Below are positions 28,301 to 35,588 of a DNA stretch of 64,000 nt, piece by piece. The notes beneath the pieces were generated by a model that was given only the letters and a program-made list of their open reading frames with translations, made no database searches and was not told where the DNA came from. Position 1 is the stretch's first letter, and the number at the start of each line of letters is the position of its first letter. The stretch comes from Epilithonimonas zeae (GTDB lineage: Bacteria; Bacteroidota; Bacteroidia; Flavobacteriales; Weeksellaceae), in NCBI RefSeq assembly GCF_023278365.1, contig NZ_CP075338.1:2542001-2606000 (forward strand), in the 5' to 3' direction. A program made the translations under genes and the position numbers.

Positions 28301-30204
28301 CCAGAATTGGATATATAGATTTGTTTTAATTGAAGAGCTTCACAAACATCAATCTCACCATCATGATTCGAATCTATTTTAAATCGATTTCCATTCAGAT
28401 CTAAAGAAGCATATGGTGATGTAAGTAATACATTTTTAAAATATGCGTCGGCAAAAGTTATTATTTCACAATTAGGACAATCTGAAGAAACTATAACGCT
28501 TGATTTTCCTTCACTTGCCAATTGGTTTTTGATCTCCGTAATCTGATTATCATCAACACAAATATTATTAAAATTTGTGTTATAAAAAGGTGTTTTCCCT
28601 TCCAAAGAGATGATAGATTCATGTCCATTATTTTTACAACTAATGGTTGTAATAGGATTATTAAACAAAGCCATCTTTGATAGTTGAGATAACACACTTA
28701 TATTTAATCCTGTTAGTTTATTATTTTGTATGTATAGTTCTTCAATTTTAGAAGTGGGAGAAAAATAGATACTTTCAATTACATTGCTACTGCAATCCAG
28801 CACTTTTAGATTTGGTACTCCTGTTACCGTATTAATAGAACTTAGCTTGTTCTTTGAAACATAAAGGTTTTCTAGAGTAGCTATTCCTGTAAATGGTAAG
28901 CTAATAAAATTACAGTTGTTTGCACTTAGTGTTACCAACTTTGTTTTATTCATTCCCAAAATTCCGTTAGAATCATTTCTAATTTTGGTTAAATTATCCA
29001 TTTTCAAATAGCTAAGATTTACATTTTGAGTAAATTCTAATTTAACCAGATTCGGATTATTTGAAATATCCAAATATTTCAAATTACTAAGTTTTGTTAA
29101 AAAATTCTCATACGAAATTGAATTATTAGAGACATTCAAGTATTCTAAAGGCAAAGTGTTCGGACTATAATTGGAGATTTCGGACAATTTATTATTATTT
29201 AGATCGAGATGCTTCAGCTTAGGATACAAGTCCAGTCTAATCTTCTGAATAGTACCTTCCGTTAACACCAATGATGTCAAATTCGAAAAATAATATAACT
29301 CATCAAAAGCGTCTAAATTTGAATTATTAATTTTGATTTCGCTTATGTTTGCTGCTTCTGAGTATTCGACTTCACCATTATTATTGATATCTATTTTGGT
29401 ATAATTACCATTTAGATCTTTTGCTATTTCATTAGTGCTATCAGCAGACAAAAGCTTGGTTTTTAAAATAGAATTATTAAAATTAATGTAATAATTCCCT
29501 TCGCATGCAACACTTACATTACAATTGATATAACCATTTGTATTAACAATATTTTGAACCTTATTCTTGTCTGACTCGTTTACGCAAATCATTTTTAAAT
29601 TTGGACTATTATCAATATTCAAAGTGTTAACAACTGAAAAACTTTTCAAATTGATTGACTCTAATTTAGAATTATTTGACAGATTCAATACATATGGTAT
29701 CCCTCCAGAAAAATCTAATGTTGTAAACAAATTGTTACTCAAATTTATTCCATCAGCAAAGCCTCTATAATTAAAACTTGTCAATAGATTGTTTTGACAA
29801 GATAATATATCCAGATACTTAGGATAATTCATACTAGTTAACTTATTATTATCGCAATAAACTGATAGCTGTTCGAATCCTGAAAGATCAAGGCTTGTAA
29901 GATCATTATTATTACAATTAATATAATTCAGATTTACAAAATAATCTAATCCATCGAGTTGGGTAATATTAGAAGATGAAACATCTAGCCCACTTATCAT
30001 TTGTGCCTCTAAACTATCAATTTCTCCATCTCCATTAGCGTCTATTGAGATATAGCTTCCGCTGAGGTCTTTTGCAATGGTATTACTTGGGGAAGATGAT
30101 AGAAGGACTGCTTTAAAATTAGCATCAGGAAAATTGATATTTTGTGACTTGGCTCCCCAAGAAAAGAGAGCCAACATCACTAGGAGTAATTTTGTTTTCA
30201 TCAT
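25333..30204 (-). CDS. Giant leucine-rich, PKD-containing T9SS surface protein
   Basis: 1623 residues. After a signal peptide (MMKTKLLLVMLALFSWGAKSQ) come three similar modules, roughly 22-230, 237-577 and 580-900. Each opens with a FPDANFK-like line and an EF-hand-like loop (DANGDGEID, DINNNGEVE, DSNHDGEID). Each continues with leucine-rich repeats of the LxxLDLSxNxxL kind and closes with ICVDE or ICVNE and a Cys. A carboxypeptidase-like or Sdr-type fold with DTDNNGCDS follows at about 905-1010. Then comes a DUF7619-like region (FDPNDIVCLEGETV), a PKD domain (YNTPGNYTAKLTVFDSNG), a further beta domain and a type A sorting domain ending KKIIKE. Probably a cell-surface adhesin. It lies 82 nt downstream of the response regulator gene. 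Confidence 0.85.
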   Translation of the reverse strand: MMKTKLLLVMLALFSWGAKSQNINFPDANFKAVLLSSSPSNTIAKDLSGSYISIDANGDGEIDSLEAQMISGLDVSSSNITQLDGLDYFVNLNYINCNNNDLTSLDLSGFEQLSVYCDNNKLTSMNYPKYLDILSCQNNLLTSFNYRGFADGINLSNNLFTTLDFSGGIPYVLNLSNNSKLESINLKSFSVVNTLNIDNSPNLKMICVNESDKNKVQNIVNTNGYINCNVSVACEGNYYINFNNSILKTKLLSADSTNEIAKDLNGNYTKIDINNNGEVEYSEAANISEIKINNSNLDAFDELYYFSNLTSLVLTEGTIQKIRLDLYPKLKHLDLNNNKLSEISNYSPNTLPLEYLNVSNNSISYENFLTKLSNLKYLDISNNPNLVKLEFTQNVNLSYLKMDNLTKIRNDSNGILGMNKTKLVTLSANNCNFISLPFTGIATLENLYVSKNKLSSINTVTGVPNLKVLDCSSNVIESIYFSPTSKIEELYIQNNKLTGLNISVLSQLSKMALFNNPITTISCKNNGHESIISLEGKTPFYNTNFNNICVDDNQITEIKNQLASEGKSSVIVSSDCPNCEIITFADAYFKNVLLTSPYASLDLNGNRFKIDSNHDGEIDVCEALQLKQIYISNSGISSMDEIKYFTNLEYLDVSNAINGTSPNTTLTSLDLSKNVKLKHLELRSLSLTALDLTQNLDLEYLSLVEKIPTIDLSKNVKLTHLDFGSNYLTSIDLTKNINLTFLNIYGLFSTLDLSKNVNLKTLRCDFNVNLTDLDISKNINLTELSCSGNGLIKSLDFSQNTKLEYLGCYNTSISVLDVNKNPNLKYVACGVSYSASNPQNGNALTTILAKNGANESLFDNNTFAPNLKYICVDEFQINDVKNQISDDVVSINTYCSFTPGGNFNTITGTAKIDTDNNGCDSTDNPFEYLKLKIDDGTNSGETFVQNDGKYEFYTKAGNFNIVALAENPTLFTVSPANFSTTFANANNNVFTQDICVTANGSQNDAEVVIAPLTSARPGFDAVYNLVWRNKGNTTLSGKVIMNYDSNKMTFQSSSLPYSILSNGSIEFNYTDLKPFANTASEITFKINTPTDSTNPVNMGDVLAFNAQITPTNADITPEDNLFGFNHTVVNSFDPNDIVCLEGETVPVSTVGKYLHYVINFENTGNAEAENIVVKMEVDPNEFDINTLQLQNASASVDTKIVGNQVEFAFKKIKLQSGGHGNVLLKMKSKSDLVEGDTVNNVAEIYFDYNFPIETNDYVTTIYNASDVLAAKINYSASNFSQNNYPINFDASLSTGNITGYQWEFLGNPSISSSTDVKPVVTYNTPGNYTAKLTVFDSNGASSSRTITFSVGGNVADLSTGKNSENNFIEIDADEDDWKGYDINGVEITPKVRHTYTGWSYADIGNGRSSQWITLNNLEGYYTYKSREFTIPDNATDAKLNLRSLSFVRNWTYLVKVNPDGSETETEITKTQWMNDGFKGWLNSRSPKVDNYSLSPGRYYIKVFLYSNNNMVRQSIDVNAIVSCSEGLIFANKMVQKEPTLDVENSKNLEVQVYPIPTKGLINIISDEKINAVEVYDAAGRIIQKQIHSAASKESKVNISASKGIYYLKIKTNKGDSIKKIIKE

Positions 30205-30286
30205 TTGTGTTTTCAGAGTTTAAAATTAATTTTTATCGTTGTGTTTTGTTTGTTACATTTAGAATTCGGAAGGTTTGAGTTAGAAT

Positions 30287-31048
30287 TTATAATCTTCCAA
30301 TCACTTCCTGTAATCTTTCTTTTTTTCTTTGAGAAACAGGAACTTGTACATTATCCGACATGATGACAAATCCGCCATCTTTTTTGATATAGGACTTCAG
30401 TTCATTTAGATTAATGAGATGGGATTGATGTATTCTTTCAAAACCTTGATCAGATAACAATTCTTCATATTCTTTTAATGTTTTGGAAATCAGTACTGTC
30501 TTGTGATTTTTAAAATGAAATTTGGTATAATTATCAACAGACTCACAGCGGATAATATCCTTAATCTCAAAAAGATGAATTCCATCCGACGTTGACAAAG
30601 CAATTTTTTTGAAACTATCTGCTTTCTTCGAGATATTTTCCAACAGAAGTTCTATCGTTTTATTTTCAGAACTATTATCTGTGATATTTTTAATTTTCCG
30701 AATGACGCTTTGCAACTCTTCCGGATCAATCGGTTTCAGAAGAAAATCTAAAGCGCTGAACCGAAATGCTTTTATAGCAAACTTCTCGTGCGCTGTTACA
30801 AAAACAATATGAGAAGAGATTTTTCCATACTTTTTGTTGAGCTGTTCCAGAATATCAAAGCCAGAACCATCGTTCATCATAATATCCAGAAAAACAATTT
30901 TCGGATTATGTTCCTCGATTAGTTTAGTTCCGGTTTTCACACTGTTTGCTTCACCTAAAATATTGATTTCAGGAGCATACAGCGCCAGCATTGCTCTCAT
31001 CCCATTACGGAGATTATGATCATCGTCTATTAAAACAGCTGTTATCAT
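30287..31048 (-). CDS. LytR/AlgR-type response regulator
   Basis: 253 residues. The N-terminal receiver domain has AVLIDDDHNLRNG, the phospho-acceptor Asp in VFLDIMMNDGSG, and VTAHEKFAIKAF plus DFLLKPIDPEEL. The C-terminal LytTR DNA-binding domain has IIRCESVDNYTKFHF and FERIHQSHLINL. Its ATG overlaps the stop of the sensor kinase gene (4-nt overlap). The next gene on the strand, 82 nt away, encodes the giant surface protein, a possible target. Confidence 0.93.
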   Translation of the reverse strand: MITAVLIDDDHNLRNGMRAMLALYAPEINILGEANSVKTGTKLIEEHNPKIVFLDIMMNDGSGFDILEQLNKKYGKISSHIVFVTAHEKFAIKAFRFSALDFLLKPIDPEELQSVIRKIKNITDNSSENKTIELLLENISKKADSFKKIALSTSDGIHLFEIKDIIRCESVDNYTKFHFKNHKTVLISKTLKEYEELLSDQGFERIHQSHLINLNELKSYIKKDGGFVIMSDNVQVPVSQRKKERLQEVIGRL

Positions 31049-32961
31049 TTTTCTATAAATTCTAATGGTAATTTTATCAAAACCTGAGTTCCCAAAATCT
31101 TCTCGTTATCTCTTAGTTCTGTGATACTCAGTTCTATTTTTTTATTTTCCAATTGTTCCAGAGTTTCCAATCGTTTTTTAGAAATTTCCATTGCCATAGA
31201 CTTATGTGCGTTAACAAATGTTTCTTTATTTTTCTTCGATTGTTCTATCCCGACACCATTATCCGTAATAACACAAATTAACTGATCCGCGATTTGACGA
31301 AAAATAATATTAATAAAGCCTTTTTCTTCTATCGGAACCACACCATGGATAATTGCATTTTCTACATAAGGCTGCAGAAGCAAAGAAGGAATCGCTGTAT
31401 CATCTTCAATATTGGATTCTTTGGAAATATTAAAATCGAATTTATTATTAAACCGCAATTGCTCCAGTTCTAGATAATTTTGAAGTGCTTCGATTTCTTT
31501 ATCTAAGGTAATACTAGATTCTTTTGAAAATTCCAACGTCAGTCTCATCAATTTGGAAAACTTCGCCAGATAACGGATCGCTTCATCTTTTCCGTTTTGG
31601 ACTACGAATGCCGAAATCGCCGCCAGACAATTAAAAACAAAATGAGGATTCATCTGTAGATGTAAAGCTTTATGCTCAAATTCGGTAAGTTGTTTTTGTA
31701 GAAGCAAAGTCTTTTGCTTTTCTTTATTCCTGTAAAAAAGAAACAATCCGAGTAAAAGTAACCCGATTATTAAAACAGTAAAAAGCCATTTCAGCCTTTC
31801 CCGGCTTGCATTTTCTCTTTTTTCCAACTGCTGTTTTTCATATTGAAAATTGAGTTCCGTTTTTAGACGTTGTTGCTCATTTTTAACAGCGTCAAATTTT
31901 TCCTTTTCGATATCATAATTCTTAAGATGATACAGAGCCAACTTCTGATCTTCTTTTTGATCATAGATTTGAGAAAGTAATTTTTCGGCGTTCATTCGGG
32001 CTTCTGTCAAGTTCAGTTCTTTAGCAAGTTCAAGGCTTTTGTTCGAAAACTGAAGGGATTTTTCAAGATCATTTTCACCCAAATAAATCCTAGCCAAAAA
32101 CATATAAGTATCAGATAACCCAAACTTATCGTCAACCGATAAAAATACTTCTTCCGCTTTTTGAAGACTATTTTTGGCTGCTTGTTTCTGATTTTTACGA
32201 ATATAATATTGAGAATAACTGTTATAAAGTTCTCCTAAGCCTCGTGGATTTTCATTTTCCAGATAAGATTCTAGACTCTCGTCAAAATACTTTTTCGCCT
32301 GATCCAACTTATTCTGAAACAAGTAAATCAATCCAATATTAGATGCACTTGCAGCAAAAGTTTCTGGGTTAATTTTCTTCGAAGTCTGGTTGGCTTTAAG
32401 AAAATATTCAAGTGCTTTTTCCTTATCATCAATGGATTTATAAATCACTCCAATATTGTTATAAAGCTTTGAAGTCTGAAGATTATTTTTAGTTTCTTCA
32501 TAAATTTTCAAAGCCTGGAAATCATTTTCCAAAGCCGCAGCATAATTGTTCTGTTGAGAATAAACAACGCCTTTGCTTCCCAGAGTTTTGGCTAATGTTT
32601 CTCTGATTTCTTTTTTCTCAGAATTGATTTTTAAAAGAATTTTTTCTGATGAATCAAAATTTTGTAGTGCTTTTTCGTAATCGCCATGAATAAAAAATGA
32701 AACACCAATATTCTGATAAGCAACCGATTCCTGATAAATATTCTTATTTTTTCTGGAGTTTGTAAGCGCCAACAATGCAAATTTCTGCATTTGCTCAGGA
32801 TCCGTATGTTTATAAGCATCCGAAATCTGATTTTGTAAAGCCGTAATTTGGTTTGGATTTTTTTCTTTTTTAAGAACCGTCAACAGAGAATCTACCGCAG
32901 ATTGCGCAGAAATCCAGATGGCAGGAATAAGCATCAGAAAAAGTAGAATTTTTCTCATCAA
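31045..32961 (-). CDS. TPR-containing sensor histidine kinase, LytS-like
   Basis: 638 residues. Signal peptide MMRKILLFLMLIPAIWISAQS. About six tetratricopeptide repeats fill residues 40-350 in the periplasm (SKLYNNIGVIYKSIDDKEKALEYFLKA is one). A short coiled coil and a membrane helix follow near 388-408 (LFTVLIIGLLLLGLFLFYR). The His_kinase domain has QMNPHFVFNCLAAI, with the phospho-acceptor His near 439, and a degenerate HATPase with LLLQPYVENAIIHGV and ITDNGVGIEQSKK. Partner of the overlapping response regulator gene. A -7-like box TATTTTTG lies at 32981-32974. Confidence 0.93.
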   Translation of the reverse strand: MMRKILLFLMLIPAIWISAQSAVDSLLTVLKKEKNPNQITALQNQISDAYKHTDPEQMQKFALLALTNSRKNKNIYQESVAYQNIGVSFFIHGDYEKALQNFDSSEKILLKINSEKKEIRETLAKTLGSKGVVYSQQNNYAAALENDFQALKIYEETKNNLQTSKLYNNIGVIYKSIDDKEKALEYFLKANQTSKKINPETFAASASNIGLIYLFQNKLDQAKKYFDESLESYLENENPRGLGELYNSYSQYYIRKNQKQAAKNSLQKAEEVFLSVDDKFGLSDTYMFLARIYLGENDLEKSLQFSNKSLELAKELNLTEARMNAEKLLSQIYDQKEDQKLALYHLKNYDIEKEKFDAVKNEQQRLKTELNFQYEKQQLEKRENASRERLKWLFTVLIIGLLLLGLFLFYRNKEKQKTLLLQKQLTEFEHKALHLQMNPHFVFNCLAAISAFVVQNGKDEAIRYLAKFSKLMRLTLEFSKESSITLDKEIEALQNYLELEQLRFNNKFDFNISKESNIEDDTAIPSLLLQPYVENAIIHGVVPIEEKGFINIIFRQIADQLICVITDNGVGIEQSKKNKETFVNAHKSMAMEISKKRLETLEQLENKKIELSITELRDNEKILGTQVLIKLPLEFIEK

Positions 32962-33061
32962 TTATGTTTGTTGCAAAAATAATCATAAATTATTGATTAT
33001 TAAATAGCCAAATGAGAAAATTAATGATTTGACTTAGAATTCGATTTCAATTATAATTTTC

Positions 33062-33069
33062 TAAATTTG
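33062..33069 (+). promoter_or_regulatory. -7 box of nadD
   Basis: TAAATTTG, a perfect TAnnTTTG, 25 nt before the TTG start of nadD. No TTG at ideal distance upstream. Confidence 0.5.
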
Positions 33070-33094
33070 AAAAGTATAAAAGGATCAATCTATC

Positions 33095-33688
33095 TTGGAA
33101 AAACGTAAAAAAATCGGACTATTTTTTGGGTCATTCAATCCCATTCATATTGGGCACTTGATTCTTGGGAATTATATTTTGGAGAATTCTGATATGGAAG
33201 AATTATGGTTTGTGGTGAGTCCGCAAAATCCATTCAAGGATAAAAAATCTTTGCTCAAAGATCACAACCGTTTGGATATGGTTCAGCTGGCCATCAAAAA
33301 TTATCCAAAAATGCGAGCTTCCAATGTCGAGTTTTCACTACCAGTCCCAAGTTATACGATTGATACACTAACTTACCTGAACGAAAAATATCCGGATTAT
33401 TCTTTCTCTTTGATAATGGGTGAAGACAATCTTGGAAGCCTTCATAAATGGAAAAACTATGAATTGCTGTTAAAAAATCACCAGATCATTGTTTATCCCA
33501 GAATTTCCGGAGAAGAGAAAAAAGACAAGGACTATTTGCAGCACGACAATATTTCGCTCATCAAAGCACCTGTTATAGAACTTTCTGCGACGGAAATCCG
33601 AAACATGATTAGGGAAGGTAAAAATCCCCGTCCAATGTTGCCTCCAGAGGTTTTTGAATATTTGGATGGAAGTAGTTTTTATAAATAA
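33095..33688 (+). CDS. nadD: Nicotinate-nucleotide adenylyltransferase
   Basis: Makes deamido-NAD from nicotinate mononucleotide and ATP. 197 residues. GLFFGSFNPIHIGHLILG carries the GxFxPxHxGH nucleotide-binding motif, MGEDNLGSLHKW is the middle signature, and LSATEIRNMIREG is the ISSTxIR equivalent. The start is TTG at 33095: the upstream in-frame codons reach a stop within six codons without any ATG, and AAGGA lies about 10 nt upstream. Confidence 0.95.
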   Translation: MEKRKKIGLFFGSFNPIHIGHLILGNYILENSDMEELWFVVSPQNPFKDKKSLLKDHNRLDMVQLAIKNYPKMRASNVEFSLPVPSYTIDTLTYLNEKYPDYSFSLIMGEDNLGSLHKWKNYELLLKNHQIIVYPRISGEEKKDKDYLQHDNISLIKAPVIELSATEIRNMIREGKNPRPMLPPEVFEYLDGSSFYK

Positions 33689-33731
33689 ATGAGTTTAATC
33701 ATCAATCGGTTTTCTTTGTTCTTTATTCTTT

Positions 33732-33739
33732 TATCTTTG
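33732..33739 (+). promoter_or_regulatory. -7 box directly upstream of the DUF3817 gene
   Basis: TATCTTTG ends seven bases before the ATG at 33747. A TTG at 33716-33718 is only 13 nt upstream, short of the usual spacing. Use would give a nearly leaderless transcript. Confidence 0.45.
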
Positions 33740-33746
33740 CTTTAAT

Positions 33747-34088
33747 ATGAACATTATAGAAAAATATTACGCAAAATATCCCGAAGAAAAACTAATCAAA
33801 TGGTTTAAGCAAATTTGTCTTGCTGAAGCTGTATCGTGGCTTTTATTATTCTCAGCAATGATTTGGATTCGCATTGAGCCGGAAAATATTTTTGCTATTA
33901 TTTACATCAGTACTATTGGGAGTATCCACGGACTTTTTTTCACGCTTTATCTTATCTTTCTTCCAGCAACTAGAAAAATATACGATTGGGATGATGAGGA
34001 TTTTATCTTTGCATTGATGGGTGCTTTTTTCCCTTTTGCTACGATTTGGGTTGATAAAAAATTAGCCCGTAAAAACCGGGTTGAGTAA
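33747..34088 (+). CDS. DUF3817 small integral membrane protein
   Basis: 113 residues with three membrane segments (AEAVSWLLLFSAMIWI, FAIIYISTIGSIHGLFFTLYLIFL, FIFALMGAFFPFATIWV). The order, and the conserved histidine in GSIHGLFF, match DUF3817, a family of small bacterial membrane proteins of unknown function. Sits alone between nadD and a dehydrogenase. Confidence 0.8.
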   Translation: MNIIEKYYAKYPEEKLIKWFKQICLAEAVSWLLLFSAMIWIRIEPENIFAIIYISTIGSIHGLFFTLYLIFLPATRKIYDWDDEDFIFALMGAFFPFATIWVDKKLARKNRVE

Positions 34089-34122
34089 CGAATAGCAACT
34101 AAAAATAATCTAAAATTCATTC

Positions 34123-34258
34123 ACCACAAAAGTCACAAAAGGAATGAATTAAATTTAAACTCACATTCATATAGAGAGCAAATAAGGAAATGTCTAATAA
34201 AACCAATGTGTACTTTTCCATGAGCAGAAAGATGAAAATCTTATGTGACTTTTGTGGT
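34123..34258. repeat. Intergenic inverted repeat
   Basis: ACCACAAAAGTCAC (34123-34136) and GTGACTTTTGTGGT (34245-34258) are a perfect 14-bp inverted repeat around 108 bases without a gene. Part of the right arm recurs at 5694-5706. Probably a scattered non-coding repeat that can fold as a long hairpin. Confidence 0.65.
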
Positions 34259-34288
34259 TAAGAAACTAAATCATAATAATTTTAAAAT

Positions 34289-35287
34289 ATGAAAATCACG
34301 TTCTTCTCTTCCAAACCCTACGACAAAGAATTTTTTGATAAAGCGAATCAAAAATTCAATTTTGAACTGGATTATTTTGAGACACATCTTGGCCCGCACG
34401 TCCTGAATCTCATTGAAAATACCGACGCTGTTTGTGCCTTTGTAAATGACAAACTAGATGCTGAAGTTCTAGAGTTTCTGGCAAAAAAAGGCGTTAAATA
34501 TATTGCTTTGCGATGCGCCGGTTTCAATAATGTAGATTTGGAAGCTGCTAAACGTCTTGACTTAAGAGTCAGCAGAGTTCCAGCTTATTCTCCGGAAGCA
34601 GTTGCAGAACACGCAATGGCAATGATTCTCACTCTTAACAGAAAAACGCATAAAGCTTATAACAGAGTTCGTGAACAGAATTTTGCTTTGAATGGCTTGA
34701 TGGGTTTCAATCTTTATCAAAAAACAATTGGCGTTATCGGAACTGGCAATATCGGTGCTGCGTTTGCGAAGATTGCAAAAGGTTTTGGAGCAAGAGTTTT
34801 AGCTTACGACATTACAGAAAATCAGGAACTTATAGATCTAGGAATTGAATATGTTTCTCAGGAACAATTACTTTCTGAATCTGATATCGTTTCACTTCAC
34901 TGTCCTTTAATGGATTCTACACGTCATTTAATCAATGCCGATTCAATCAAAAAAATGAAGAAAAATGTAATGCTCATCAACACCAGTCGTGGCGGCTTGA
35001 TTGATACCAAAACTGTGATTGATGGTTTAAAATCGAAGCACATTGGTTATCTCGGAATTGATGTTTATGAGCAGGAAGAAAAATTATTTTTCCGAGATCT
35101 TTCTCATACAATTATTGAGGATGATACTATCCAGCGTTTGATGAGTTTCCCGAATGTTTTGGTTACCGCGCATCAGGCTTTTTTCACGCAGGAAGCACTT
35201 GACCAAATTGCAAATTCAACTTTGACAAGTCTTTCACATTTTGAAAAGAATCAGGAATTTGAAAATCCGAATGCCGTTTTGATTTAG
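34289..35287 (+). CDS. D-lactate dehydrogenase-like 2-hydroxyacid dehydrogenase
   Basis: 332 residues, NAD-dependent D-2-hydroxyacid dehydrogenase, most like D-lactate dehydrogenase (LdhA). NAD loop in TIGVIGTGNIGAAFA. Catalytic residues: Arg in INTSRGGLIDT, Glu in GIDVYEQEEKLFF, His in VTAHQAFFT. The YSPEAVAEHAMAMIL stretch and the FFRDLS loop are LdhA-like. Likely interconverts pyruvate and D-lactate. Followed by a terminator. Confidence 0.88.
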   Translation: MKITFFSSKPYDKEFFDKANQKFNFELDYFETHLGPHVLNLIENTDAVCAFVNDKLDAEVLEFLAKKGVKYIALRCAGFNNVDLEAAKRLDLRVSRVPAYSPEAVAEHAMAMILTLNRKTHKAYNRVREQNFALNGLMGFNLYQKTIGVIGTGNIGAAFAKIAKGFGARVLAYDITENQELIDLGIEYVSQEQLLSESDIVSLHCPLMDSTRHLINADSIKKMKKNVMLINTSRGGLIDTKTVIDGLKSKHIGYLGIDVYEQEEKLFFRDLSHTIIEDDTIQRLMSFPNVLVTAHQAFFTQEALDQIANSTLTSLSHFEKNQEFENPNAVLI

Positions 35288-35348
35288 AATCTTATCAAAA
35301 TAATGAAATAAAAACTTAAAAATTCCTGTCCGAACTAGCGGATAACGA

Positions 35349-35380
35349 AGCCTTTGTAACATTTTACAAGGGCTTTTTTC
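35349..35380 (+). terminator. Terminator after the dehydrogenase gene
   Basis: AGCCTTTGTAA, short loop, TTTACAAGGGC, then TTTTTT. The remaining 200 bases of the 301-base gap hold no gene apart from the promoter of the next one. Confidence 0.85.
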
Positions 35381-35507
35381 ATTTTTTTTATTTGTTGATG
35401 TAACAATTCTTTATCAACAGTTGTCTTAATAATAAATCAGTTTGAAAATTTTACCGCTGATAATCAATTAGTTAAAATTAATTATAAATTTTATTTACTA
35501 CTTTGTA

Positions 35508-35539
35508 TTGCCTAATACTTAAAATAATATATATCTTTG
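35508..35539 (+). promoter_or_regulatory. Promoter of the tandem receptor genes
   Basis: TTG at 35508-35510, 21-nt spacer, TATCTTTG at 35532-35539: a perfect match to the Bacteroidota consensus. The start codon at 35589 leaves a leader of about 45 nt. Confidence 0.75.
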
Positions 35540-35588
35540 CAATGTAAATTATTAGAAACTACAAACTACTTTACTAAAACCTAGTATT

